Origin: Lachnospiraceae bacterium
GTDB taxonomy: Bacteria; Bacillota; Clostridia; Lachnospirales; Lachnospiraceae
Reading direction: 5' to 3'
Assembly (NCBI GenBank): GCA_029338675.1
Contig: JAQYAV010000061.1
Coordinates: 1-64,000 of the forward strand
DNA: 64,000 nt
Under the pieces are notes generated by a model, which ran no database searches, was not told where the DNA came from, and saw nothing but the letters and a program-made list of their open reading frames with translations. The translations under genes and the position numbers were made by a program. Below are positions 56,111 through 64,000 of the stretch, in pieces (position 1 is the stretch's first letter; each line of letters starts with the position of its first letter).

Positions 56111-56158
56111 TATTTTATGTAATAGGAAATCCGAAGAACTTTCCTATTACATAAAATA
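56111..56158. terminator. Perfect 19-bp hairpin between binding protein and permease genes
   Basis: TATTTTATGTAATAGGAAA and its exact reverse complement enclose a ten-base loop (56130-56139). With the next hairpin it lies in the 216-base gap. It can act as a partial terminator or a stabiliser of the 3' end of the binding-protein mRNA. Confidence 0.7.
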
Positions 56159-56159
56159 T

Positions 56160-56191
56160 GCAGCCACAGTCAATAACTTAACTATGGCTGC
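56160..56191 (-). terminator. Hairpin directly after the binding-protein gene
   Basis: GCAGCCACAGT and ACTATGGCTGC form a stem with one mismatch, and the minus strand continues with ATATTTTATG. The tail is only moderately T-rich, so termination is likely incomplete. Confidence 0.6.
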
Positions 56192-56205
56192 TAAAAAGAG
56201 AAATC

Positions 56206-57951
56206 TTACTTAGAGTATGCCTCTATTCTTCTCTCTAATTCTTCCTGCATTTCAGCAATGAAATCTTCTGGCTTACACTTACTATAAGCATCCATATACT
56301 CAGTCCACTTAGCTTCGAAATCATCAGCCATTACAACCTGTGGTAACCACTCATGCTTAGTCTCGCCCATCTTCTGCCAAGCCATACCACCTGGAGTCTC
56401 AGTAGTCATATTGTTAGAATATGAATACATTGGGAACCAGATACCATGCTTATCAGTTGATCCAATCAACTGTGGATAAGTCTTAACACCATAAGCTTCG
56501 AAACACTTCTTAACTGGCTCAGCTAAGCTCTCATAGAATTCTGATGTCTGATCACCAGGGATAACAGCATTCTTACCATCACTTAAAGTACCATGTGAGT
56601 AACTTGGGAAGTAAGAATATGTACACATATGATCTGCCTTATAAGTTGTGTCAGCAGCTTTGTTTCTCATTTCTTCTGTACGGTAGAATACACCGTTCTC
56701 ATCTACGTTGTAATCAACGCCTTCAACACCCCAAAATCTAAGAACCTGCATTTCCTCTGAAAGCAAAGTATCAATGAACTGGAATGCTTTATCAACATCC
56801 TTACAATCTACAGTGATTGCAATACCTGATGAGTTATTAAGAGTACCACCCTCAGTATGCCACTGATTTTCCATACCCTTTTCAATTGTAAGACCAAGTG
56901 GAACGTAGTTACATCCCTTCTCGTCTAATCCCTGCTGCTTAAATACATCGTTTACAGTGAATGCGAAATCCCACCACTGATCAATCATACCAAGTACAGC
57001 ACCAGTTGAAAGTTTAGCAATATACTCATCATAAGTCTGAGTAAATGACTGTGGATCTACGATACCAGCTTTGTACTCCTCGTTAAGCTTCTGGAAGTAC
57101 TTCTTAGCTGTTGGAGTAGTATTGTAGTCGATAACTGTTTCAGTCTTAGGATCTACAATAACAGAACCATCATTTGGATATCCATCAAGGAACTCTGGAG
57201 CGTTCTCAAGACAGAAGTATCTCCAATCCTCACAAAGAATTGTGTATGGAATAATCTGAGTACCATCTTCCATTGTTGGATTAGCCTTAGCATAATCTCT
57301 TAATAAATCGAAGTACTCATCCATAGTCTCGATCTTTGGATAGTTAGCCCACTCAAGAACTCTAACCTGAATCCAGAATGCTTCATCATTATGAGTAGTT
57401 GTTGAGTCCTCATTTAAGATGTGCCAGAATGGATTCATCCAATAAATGTGGCCATCCTCACGACGGAACTTTTCCCAATCCTCACCATAGTAATTCTTAA
57501 TGTTAGGATATTTATCAATATAATCATCCCAAGCAATAAGAGCACCTGCGTCATAAAGAGCAGACATACTATCTGATGCATTAATGAAATCTGGGTACTC
57601 ACCACCAGCGATGATTGTACCTACTGCTTCTGACTCAGTCTGACCTGCAAGCCAAGTTTCCTTAACTCTTACACCAGTCTTCTTAGCAATAATCTCCTGG
57701 ATTTCATTTCCATCATTGATTTCAGAACCAGGTACTGCAAAGAATGCTGTAAAATCTACGATTTCATCATCTGAGTACTCGCCCTGTGCTGAAGCATTTG
57801 AGCCTGTACTATCCTCTCCATCTGCATTATTTGCAGTAGCTGTAGTTCCAGCCTCAGTTGTTTTCTCTTTTTTCTCACTTCCACAACCACTTACCATACC
57901 AGCAGTTAAAGTTGCAGCAGCAAGAAGTGCTACTAATCTTTTGATTTTCAC
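56206..57951 (-). CDS. Sugar-binding lipoprotein (LplA/YtcQ-like)
   Basis: Extracellular solute-binding protein of 581 residues of a CUT1 ABC importer. A lipoprotein signal peptide ends at Cys23 (AGMVSGC), followed by a Lys/Glu- and Thr-rich linker, then the two-lobed binding domain with PDFINASDSMSALYDAG. The start is a GTG behind AGGAGA. The gene is richer in GC and codon choices than its neighbours, consistent with high expression. It is separated from the permeases by 216 bases holding two hairpins, which would give it excess mRNA. The sugar is not known. Confidence 0.92.
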   Translation of the reverse strand: MKIKRLVALLAAATLTAGMVSGCGSEKKEKTTEAGTTATANNADGEDSTGSNASAQGEYSDDEIVDFTAFFAVPGSEINDGNEIQEIIAKKTGVRVKETWLAGQTESEAVGTIIAGGEYPDFINASDSMSALYDAGALIAWDDYIDKYPNIKNYYGEDWEKFRREDGHIYWMNPFWHILNEDSTTTHNDEAFWIQVRVLEWANYPKIETMDEYFDLLRDYAKANPTMEDGTQIIPYTILCEDWRYFCLENAPEFLDGYPNDGSVIVDPKTETVIDYNTTPTAKKYFQKLNEEYKAGIVDPQSFTQTYDEYIAKLSTGAVLGMIDQWWDFAFTVNDVFKQQGLDEKGCNYVPLGLTIEKGMENQWHTEGGTLNNSSGIAITVDCKDVDKAFQFIDTLLSEEMQVLRFWGVEGVDYNVDENGVFYRTEEMRNKAADTTYKADHMCTYSYFPSYSHGTLSDGKNAVIPGDQTSEFYESLAEPVKKCFEAYGVKTYPQLIGSTDKHGIWFPMYSYSNNMTTETPGGMAWQKMGETKHEWLPQVVMADDFEAKWTEYMDAYSKCKPEDFIAEMQEELERRIEAYSK

Positions 57952-57987
57952 TTTCTCTATCTCCTCTCATATTTTTAGGATAAACAT

Positions 57988-58016
57988 ATTATAGTATATA
58001 ATTGTGAATAAATAAA
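57988..58016 (-). promoter_or_regulatory. Promoter of the binding-protein operon
   Basis: A good -10 (TATAAT, 57988-57993) and a poor -35 (TTTATT, 58011-58016) 17 bases upstream, as expected for an activator-dependent promoter. The direct repeats abut the -35 element. Confidence 0.65.
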
Positions 58017-58077
58017 CCGATAAACTATATATATTTTACCGATAAATTATAGATTTTACCGTTTTTTTATGAATTTT
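58016..58077. promoter_or_regulatory. Three direct repeats, candidate YesN-type operator
   Basis: ACCGATAAACTATATATATTTT (22 bp) at 58016, ACCGATAAATTATAGATTTT (20 bp) at 58038 and ACCGTTTTTTTATGAATTTT at 58058. The spacing is about two helical turns, fitting AraC-type binding to one face of DNA. Confidence 0.6.
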
Positions 58078-59674
58078 ATTCAACTCCTCGCCTATATTTT
58101 GCTGGTGGACACCCCTTTTTTTCGGTAAATTTACTAATAAAGTAATCTATATCTTTATAACCAACTTCTTCAGATATTGCTACAATTTTTTTATCAGTGT
58201 GCAATAATTCATATGCAGCTTTATCAATTCTGTACTCACATAAATAATCCTTAAAGGATATTCCATATTTTTTCCTAAAGATTTGTCCTAGATATGAACT
58301 ATTAATAAAGTACTTTTTGCTTAATTCTCGTAACGTTAGATTACTTGCATAGTTTTCATGAATTTCTTTTTCTATGTCACTCAATACCCCACGTGATACT
58401 TTTTTTCTCAACTGTATTATATATTCTGCATACTCGTTTGCAAATTTAAGAAAATGATCTTTTCCACCTCTGTTAATTCCATCTTCAAAAGTATTTTCAC
58501 TAATATATTGCATAACTTCTTCCTGGTTTACTGTTTCATCCTGCTCAACAGCTAAATAAATCAATCTGTAAAGCAAATAATTCATGTTTATTGACATATT
58601 CTTTTGATTAAAACCAATCTTTTCCATTTCATTGAACAATAGTTCAACATTTTGTTTTATTTTATCCTTGTCATTTATTGCTATTGATTTAATTAAATTT
58701 TCTAAGCTATCCGTGCATAGGACAGCGCCTTCTGTACTATTGTTTAATACTTCATCTTCATATACGTATATATACTTTTCATCAAAGAAACCAATAAATG
58801 ATCTCATCATAAATGTACTACTATAAGAACGATGAATTTTATTTAAATTATCAACTTCTTTTCCAACAACTAAGGATACCGGATATATATTTTCTTGATT
58901 AATTAATTTTATTTTTTCTTCATCACTATTTTCTCTACATATTATATCTTGATAACACAACATATTACTAGATATAACAAAGCCTAGTTCATATTCATTT
59001 TCCGATAAAGATGTATCTAATACAAAGCATTGCTCACATTCTGGAAACTCATTGATTAACCTTTCTTTAAGCTTTTTAAGTCCGTTTTTAATTTCTTCAT
59101 CATCCATATCTTTCATTTTACCTATATCCATAGGATAAACATTTACATATCTATATGAAGGAGCATCAACCAACTTTTCTATACTATTATTAATTTGCTT
59201 AAGTGTTTCATCATTATATTTTCCGTTCAAAAGTGCCCTTATACTATGCTCAATAAAATTTTTTTCAATCTCTTTATTTTTTACTTCTTCATTTCTTGCT
59301 ATATTTTTTTCTAATGCTATTCTACGAACTATTTCAAGCAATTCTTCTTGTTGAACTGGCTTTAGAATATAATCGGTGCAATTTGATCTCAACGCTCTTT
59401 GCACATAGTCAAATTTATCAAATCCACTTAATATTACAAAAAATGTATCTTTATTAATTTTTCTGACTTCTTCTAATAATTCAAGACCGTTCATAACAGG
59501 CATCTGAATATCAGCTATAATCAAATCAACAGGATTCTCCTTAACATATTCAAGAGCCTGTAATCCATTATATGCTGTATAAACAACTTCATATCCTTCT
59601 TTATTCCATTCAATTATTTCTCCAAGACCAAGAGCGATAAACGGCTCGTCATCAACAATCAATACTTTTAACAT
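58076..59674 (-). CDS. YesN-type response regulator (AraC family)
   Basis: Response regulator of 532 residues. The receiver domain has Asp55 (IIADIQMP), a long central region of about 280 residues links it to two AraC-type helix-turn-helix motifs at the C-terminus (about 430-530, with LTLRELSKKYFINSSYLGQIF). It is paired with the YesM-type kinase, and should activate the importer. The ATG chosen is behind GAGG; a TTG three codons earlier overlaps that site. The gene overlaps the kinase end by 23 bases. Confidence 0.92.
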   Translation of the reverse strand: MLKVLIVDDEPFIALGLGEIIEWNKEGYEVVYTAYNGLQALEYVKENPVDLIIADIQMPVMNGLELLEEVRKINKDTFFVILSGFDKFDYVQRALRSNCTDYILKPVQQEELLEIVRRIALEKNIARNEEVKNKEIEKNFIEHSIRALLNGKYNDETLKQINNSIEKLVDAPSYRYVNVYPMDIGKMKDMDDEEIKNGLKKLKERLINEFPECEQCFVLDTSLSENEYELGFVISSNMLCYQDIICRENSDEEKIKLINQENIYPVSLVVGKEVDNLNKIHRSYSSTFMMRSFIGFFDEKYIYVYEDEVLNNSTEGAVLCTDSLENLIKSIAINDKDKIKQNVELLFNEMEKIGFNQKNMSINMNYLLYRLIYLAVEQDETVNQEEVMQYISENTFEDGINRGGKDHFLKFANEYAEYIIQLRKKVSRGVLSDIEKEIHENYASNLTLRELSKKYFINSSYLGQIFRKKYGISFKDYLCEYRIDKAAYELLHTDKKIVAISEEVGYKDIDYFISKFTEKKGCPPAKYRRGVE

Positions 59675-61442
59675 TGAATTCAACCTCTTCTCTAGTTAAT
59701 TTAATAATTGGAATCTGCAGTGCCAAATATGTACCAACACCTTTTTCACTTTCGATTGTGAATTTAACTTTATAATCTGTAATCATATTTAATCTCAAGC
59801 ATGCATTAACAATTCCAATATGATTGCTATTTTTCACCATATCGATAGTACTATTTTCCATTTTATATTTTAGTTCTTCAACCTGTTTTTCATCCATTCC
59901 ACTTCCAGTATCTTCTACTTCAAGAAAAAGAGACTGTTCAAATTTAAACACTCTAACATAAATCTTGCATACTCCTGCTTTATTCTCCATGCCATGCACA
60001 CAAGCATTTTCAACAAAGGTTACAAGTGTTAATTTAGGTAAATAAAAGCTAAGGCAATTGGGTTCAACAAATATTTCAAAATCAAGTCGATCTCCAAATC
60101 TATATTTCTGAAGCTCTAGGTAATTCTCAATGAACTTCATTTCATCACTTACAAGTGATAAATCATTTTTCCATTCAACATTCTTTCTAACTAATACAGA
60201 TAATTTTGCAATCATGTCTGCTGTTTCTTTTTCTTTTTTCAATACACTATGCATTCTAATACTTTCAAGAGTATTAAACAAGAAATGGGGATTAATTTGA
60301 CTTTGTAAAGCAAGCAATTCTGCATTTTGTCTTGCTAAATCTATTTCTTGTTTTTCCATCTTGTCTTTATAAACAGTTTTAATCAACTCGTTTGACTTAT
60401 TGACCATTCGATTATAGTTTCTCATCAGGTTAGCAATTTCATCGTTACCTTCTACATCATTTACAACCTTTAAGTTATTAATATCTACATCACTAAATGA
60501 ATCATTTAACTTCTTCATTCTTTGAGAAATTGATTCATTTATAAGTTGTACTAATAATATAGGAAGCATAATATTAATTGAAACCATAAAAAAAATCAAA
60601 AGAGCACGATCCTTAAGAATCGGTACGATTGGATATTCTGTTTTAAGTACAATAACAGATAATGGCATACCGAACATTTCTTTATCAATTTTGTATCCTA
60701 TTTCTTCGTCCCCCTTCAATAGTTCAAAAGGTGCATTATATTCATTATATCCTACATTAGAATATAAAATTTTATCTCCACTGCATACATATATCGGATA
60801 TGATGAATTCTTATTTGTTAAATCTGATACAACTGAACTATAGTTAATATCACATTTTACATACTTTTCAAAGCTTGGATTTTTGAAATAGTTTAATTTT
60901 CTAATATACGATATCTGTCGACGCGGTGTGCTATAAACCTTCTTATTATCCAAGTAATAAAATGATAAAATTGCATTTTTATCTTTCTGGCGAACTGTTT
61001 TCATCCATTCCTCATTTTCAAATGTATCAATCCCAAGAAAGCTACCACCTGAAATCATAGTTAAGTTATTAGTACAAAATGAAACTGCTGTATTTCTCAT
61101 ATTAAAACCTATAATCATTCCGTTTAAAAATTTACGAGACTCTAGGTAATACCCTGTTTTTGTTCCAAATTTTGTTTCCAAAAACTCATTAACTGTTTTA
61201 TTAATGTAAATTTTACTAGCCAAATTTGTTGCATCTGTAATCTTATTTTCCAAATCATAAAAGGTTGATTCAGCAACTGCTTTTTGTTCCATTTTAATTT
61301 TATCTTTTTCTTCATTTGCAACAATACAAAATATAAGGCTATCAGTTATAATAAGTGGTAAAATCACGCAGCCAATATAAATAATAAGTAATTTTTTTTT
61401 CAAGCTAAAATTATTTAACTTTTTAAGAATATGCTTTCTCAC
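59652..61442 (-). CDS. YesM-type sensor histidine kinase
   Basis: Membrane-bound kinase of 596 residues. One membrane segment at about 17-41, an extracytoplasmic Cache-like sensor of about 230 residues, a second segment at about 280-300, then a HAMP-like linker and the His_kinase domain with His386 in QSQINPHFLFNTLE. The HATPase part follows with GMENKAG and DTGSGMDE. The start is a GTG with GGAAG before it. It senses a sugar or binding protein outside the cell, as inferred from the neighbours. Confidence 0.92.
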   Translation of the reverse strand: MRKHILKKLNNFSLKKKLLIIYIGCVILPLIITDSLIFCIVANEEKDKIKMEQKAVAESTFYDLENKITDATNLASKIYINKTVNEFLETKFGTKTGYYLESRKFLNGMIIGFNMRNTAVSFCTNNLTMISGGSFLGIDTFENEEWMKTVRQKDKNAILSFYYLDNKKVYSTPRRQISYIRKLNYFKNPSFEKYVKCDINYSSVVSDLTNKNSSYPIYVCSGDKILYSNVGYNEYNAPFELLKGDEEIGYKIDKEMFGMPLSVIVLKTEYPIVPILKDRALLIFFMVSINIMLPILLVQLINESISQRMKKLNDSFSDVDINNLKVVNDVEGNDEIANLMRNYNRMVNKSNELIKTVYKDKMEKQEIDLARQNAELLALQSQINPHFLFNTLESIRMHSVLKKEKETADMIAKLSVLVRKNVEWKNDLSLVSDEMKFIENYLELQKYRFGDRLDFEIFVEPNCLSFYLPKLTLVTFVENACVHGMENKAGVCKIYVRVFKFEQSLFLEVEDTGSGMDEKQVEELKYKMENSTIDMVKNSNHIGIVNACLRLNMITDYKVKFTIESEKGVGTYLALQIPIIKLTREEVEFNVKSIDC

Positions 61443-61514
61443 TTTTTCTTCCTTAATATATTATAAAATGTAAAATTATTTAGAAATTTATTATACACAA
61501 GCAATTTTTATATG

Positions 61515-63236
61515 TCAATTTAAGCAAAGTGCTCCCCAACCAACCTTTTTGTCTGGATAGTTAATGATTCCATACAACGGTTTTGCATTATTTATTATTA
61601 CAGACTTTAATCGTTCTCCATATAAAAAATAGTCATTTCCTTGAACAATTCCATATTCTAAAAGTCTTGCTATTTCCCCTGTAACATACGGTGTTGCAAA
61701 AGATGTACCTGTATAATAATTATATATTCCATTTTGATCAACAGATAATACATCTACTCCAGGGGCAACTATATCTGGCTTAACTATATTATCCAAAGTA
61801 TATCCTCTTCCTGAAAATGTTGCATATGTATTTGTTCTATAATTATATGCACCAACAGTAATTACATTATTCGCTGTAGACGGAATGGTAAGAGTATTAT
61901 CTAAATTCGGAGTTTCAAATTGTACATTTCCAGATAATTCACCTTCAACAGGTAACCACATATTAATTATTGTTTCAACAGAGGTTGGATTTTCAAAAAT
62001 AATTTCATATACGCCTTCTTGTAAATACTCTTTTGCTGATACTATAGACACAAACATTCCGAATCGAAAATTATATGGTGTCGGATTATTAGCTACTACT
62101 GTTATAACCATATCATTTTCATAGTAGTTTTCATTTTTGTTTAATGTAGTAAATGGACCAATTTTGTTACCATTTGGCATTATCAATGTAAATTTAATTA
62201 AAGGATTATTTCTTCTCCAAATTTGTATATTAAAACTATAATTGTTTTCTCCAACAATAATTGATGTTCTTTCTGTAGCATATGGATTAACAGTTATTAT
62301 ATTATGCTTTGATGTGTTTGCATCATTTCCACTTCCAACTGCTATACCACATTTTGCAAACTCACTAACTGTGTCGATATATTTTTCTAACACAGTATTT
62401 CCTGCATGGTCACCATAATTATTTCCATAACTTAAGTTGATTGCCATGGGCACATTTTCAATTATAGAAATTCTAATACAATAATCTATTGCCATCATAA
62501 GAGATGCAGTTGTATTAATTTCTTGTTTTCTACTTAATTTTACTATAACTAATTTAGACTCATATGCACAAGAAATAGCTATTGCAGCAACTGCTGTTCC
62601 ATGTCCTGAAGGATCAAAAGAATTTATTTTTTCATTTGATGCATCGTTTTGTTTTCCTATATATTCATTAATTTCATTTTCATTATAAAGGGTTCCAAAT
62701 CTATATCCACTGGGCGGAATTCCGTCAACATCTTGATCCCATATTTTATATATTTTTGTTTTACTATTATTAATAAATATTTTGTTATATATATCAATTC
62801 CTGAATCAATAACAGCAATATATACCCCTTTACCATTTCGTTTTATTTGGCCATTGTTCAGTGTACATACATTATTACATAATCTTCTGTCATATTCTTG
62901 TAATTGTAATATACTCGTTTTATCTATATATAATATACCTTTATATTTTAGCAAACTATATATATCTTTTTCGTTTATCCATATTATGTAAAATCCACCT
63001 AATAATTCAACATACTCAAACAATAACTCTTGAGCAACAATAGATATTTCGCCAATATATCTAATAATTAATTCCCAAGTATTAGTCTTATCATCTATTC
63101 CAGCATTTAGTTCTTTGTTTTTCTTTCTAATTGCTTCATCAACAATCAATGCTGCTTGCAAACTAAGTCCAACATTATCAATTACATCGATTTCATCATA
63201 TTCATCTATTATATTTAATTTCTTAATTGCATCCAT
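61515..63236 (-). CDS. S8 subtilisin-like protease without signal peptide (Csp-like)
   Basis: Protease of 573 residues with an intact triad: Asp144 (IAVIDSGID), His212 (DPSGHGTAV) and Ser512 (TGTSFATP). A prodomain-like region of about 130 residues precedes the catalytic part. The long jellyroll-like insert between His and Ser (about 310-440) matches clostridial Csp proteases, which activate the spore cortex lytic enzyme SleC during germination. There is no signal peptide, consistent with spore-packaged proteases. It is divergent from spoIIGA. The start lacks a strong ribosome binding site. Confidence 0.85.
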   Translation of the reverse strand: MDAIKKLNIIDEYDEIDVIDNVGLSLQAALIVDEAIRKKNKELNAGIDDKTNTWELIIRYIGEISIVAQELLFEYVELLGGFYIIWINEKDIYSLLKYKGILYIDKTSILQLQEYDRRLCNNVCTLNNGQIKRNGKGVYIAVIDSGIDIYNKIFINNSKTKIYKIWDQDVDGIPPSGYRFGTLYNENEINEYIGKQNDASNEKINSFDPSGHGTAVAAIAISCAYESKLVIVKLSRKQEINTTASLMMAIDYCIRISIIENVPMAINLSYGNNYGDHAGNTVLEKYIDTVSEFAKCGIAVGSGNDANTSKHNIITVNPYATERTSIIVGENNYSFNIQIWRRNNPLIKFTLIMPNGNKIGPFTTLNKNENYYENDMVITVVANNPTPYNFRFGMFVSIVSAKEYLQEGVYEIIFENPTSVETIINMWLPVEGELSGNVQFETPNLDNTLTIPSTANNVITVGAYNYRTNTYATFSGRGYTLDNIVKPDIVAPGVDVLSVDQNGIYNYYTGTSFATPYVTGEIARLLEYGIVQGNDYFLYGERLKSVIINNAKPLYGIINYPDKKVGWGALCLN

Positions 63237-63252
63237 GCATACTTACTTTATC

Positions 63253-63272
63253 ATTGTCGATATAAGACGAAA
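63253..63272 (+). promoter_or_regulatory. Possible pair of Spo0A boxes before spoIIGA
   Basis: ATTGTCGATA at 63253 matches 8 of 10 bases of the Spo0A box TTTGTCGAAA. TAAGACGAAA ten bases later matches 7 of 10. The spoIIG operon is a known Spo0A target in Bacillus, with tandem boxes at 10-bp spacing. Confidence 0.35.
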
Positions 63273-63374
63273 CAAAATCTATTCCAATAAACATTTTACG
63301 ACGCAAAAAACAAAATAACATTTATATAATTTATACAAAGATAAACATTGTTAACAATATAAAAGGAGGTGAAA

Positions 63375-64000
63375 ATGGATCTAATAGTCTATCCAGACAT
63401 AGTGTTTTTATGCAATGCACTAATTAACATATTAACAATGTTCTGCATTTCAAATATTTATTGTAATAAATCATTTTATAAATGTATTATATGTGGGATT
63501 ATTTTAAGTCTAATATCCACAACAACCTATATTTTATTTTTTAATACAAATATATTTATTTACAAAATAATATATGCAACAACTTATGTATTATTTATAT
63601 GTTGTTATTTTAAAATTTTCTATTTAAGAAAAATACTATTTATATCACTTATTTGTTTTTATTTCTTTGCAATAGTATATGGAATTAGTACTGTATTTAG
63701 CATCAAACAACAATATGTAAACTATGTAATTATCACTATATTCATAATTTATTTGTTACGGAAAATAAAATTATACAAACAAAAAAATACATACAACTTG
63801 ATTTATCATGAATGTTTACTAAAAATTAAAAACAAAACAATACAGACAACAACATTAACAGATACAGGAAACACACTTATTACACCATTTTCAAAAGAAC
63901 CAGTAATAATTCTTGATCCATGTATTTTATGCAAATTTATTCCACGTCAAATTATTGATGAATACGTTAAAACAAACTATTTTGATTACAAAAAAGCAAA
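63375..64000 (+). CDS. spoIIGA: Sigma-E processing peptidase SpoIIGA (partial)
   Basis: Membrane aspartic protease that activates sigma-E in the mother cell during sporulation. The window ends inside the gene; 208 codons are visible. The N-terminus has about five membrane segments, beginning MDLIVYPDIVFLCNALINIL, and the catalytic motif is TDTGNTLITPF with Asp163, followed by KEPVIIL. Normal length is about 280-300 residues. A strong AAAGGAGGTG site precedes the ATG. In related genomes sigE and sigG follow. Confidence 0.92.
   Translation, partial: MDLIVYPDIVFLCNALINILTMFCISNIYCNKSFYKCIICGIILSLISTTTYILFFNTNIFIYKIIYATTYVLFICCYFKIFYLRKILFISLICFYFFAIVYGISTVFSIKQQYVNYVIITIFIIYLLRKIKLYKQKNTYNLIYHECLLKIKNKTIQTTTLTDTGNTLITPFSKEPVIILDPCILCKFIPRQIIDEYVKTNYFDYKKA

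Noticed and set aside
1..64000. tRNA, rRNA, insertion sequence or prophage
   Set aside because: No cloverleaf, rRNA segment, transposase, integrase or phage structural gene was recognised in any gap or frame.

Overview
The window is AT-rich DNA from a spore-forming Firmicute, most likely a clostridium of the Lachnospiraceae. The grounds are strong AGGAGG ribosome binding sites, an L27 with a cleavable N-terminal extension plus its Prp protease, LexA and RecU of Firmicute type, YesMN/LplABC-type sugar import, and spoIIGA at the right edge. This family assignment is inferred from gene content; no 16S gene is present. Most genes lie on the minus strand. The plus-strand exceptions are a decayed M20 amidohydrolase, a TtcA-like gene, lexA, an araC-type regulator and spoIIGA.

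Layout: (1) 1-4147: an M20 pseudogene remnant, then a phosphate-type module (Na/Pi symporter with PhoU domain, PhoB-like regulator, PhoR-like kinase). A 13-bp tandem array sits just upstream of the regulator. (2) 4423-14563: a TtcA-like tRNA thiolase, convergent with a tight run nadE, recU, RluD-like, membrane protein, SDR, rRNA m5C methyltransferase, hflX, TPR protein and VanY-type carboxypeptidase. (3) 14676-17559: thioredoxin and a TetM-like ribosomal GTPase fused to a YacP/Rae1-like NYN nuclease. This is the most remarkable protein in the window. (4) 17832-24705: lexA with an SOS box, a structured element on the opposite strand, an unknown small protein, an HD-GYP protein, rsfS, yqeK, nadD, yhbY-like, obg, rpmA, prp and rplU. 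(5) 25009-40081: RNase G, two paired radical-SAM proteins, PFL/ACT pair, YycJ-like hydrolase, ASKHA protein, ilvA, ftsY, smc, rnc, plsX. (6) 40200-46476: a frameshifted MATE transporter, a divergent AraC regulator, rpsU, clpP, alaS (GTG start) and a previously easy-to-miss 39-residue membrane protein. (7) 46521-51693: the his operon hisZ-G-D-B and a HisF-like/HisI/HisE fusion, with a clear promoter. (8) 52061-61442: an oligosaccharide uptake locus (YesM/YesN two-component system, lipoprotein binding protein, two permeases, cytoplasmic polysaccharide deacetylase, YesL). (9) 61515-64000: an S8 protease without signal peptide, and the start of spoIIGA.

How the parts work together: the phosphate module senses and imports phosphate. 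The central blocks are translation, ribosome assembly and chromosome segregation housekeeping. The sugar locus has three 20-22 bp direct repeats abutting the -35 region of the binding-protein gene, which look like the operator of its YesN-type regulator. Two hairpins after the binding-protein gene probably set its excess over the permeases. A recurring oddity is the number of short tandem-repeat arrays in intergenic DNA (units of about 13, 19, 22, 35 and 42 bp).
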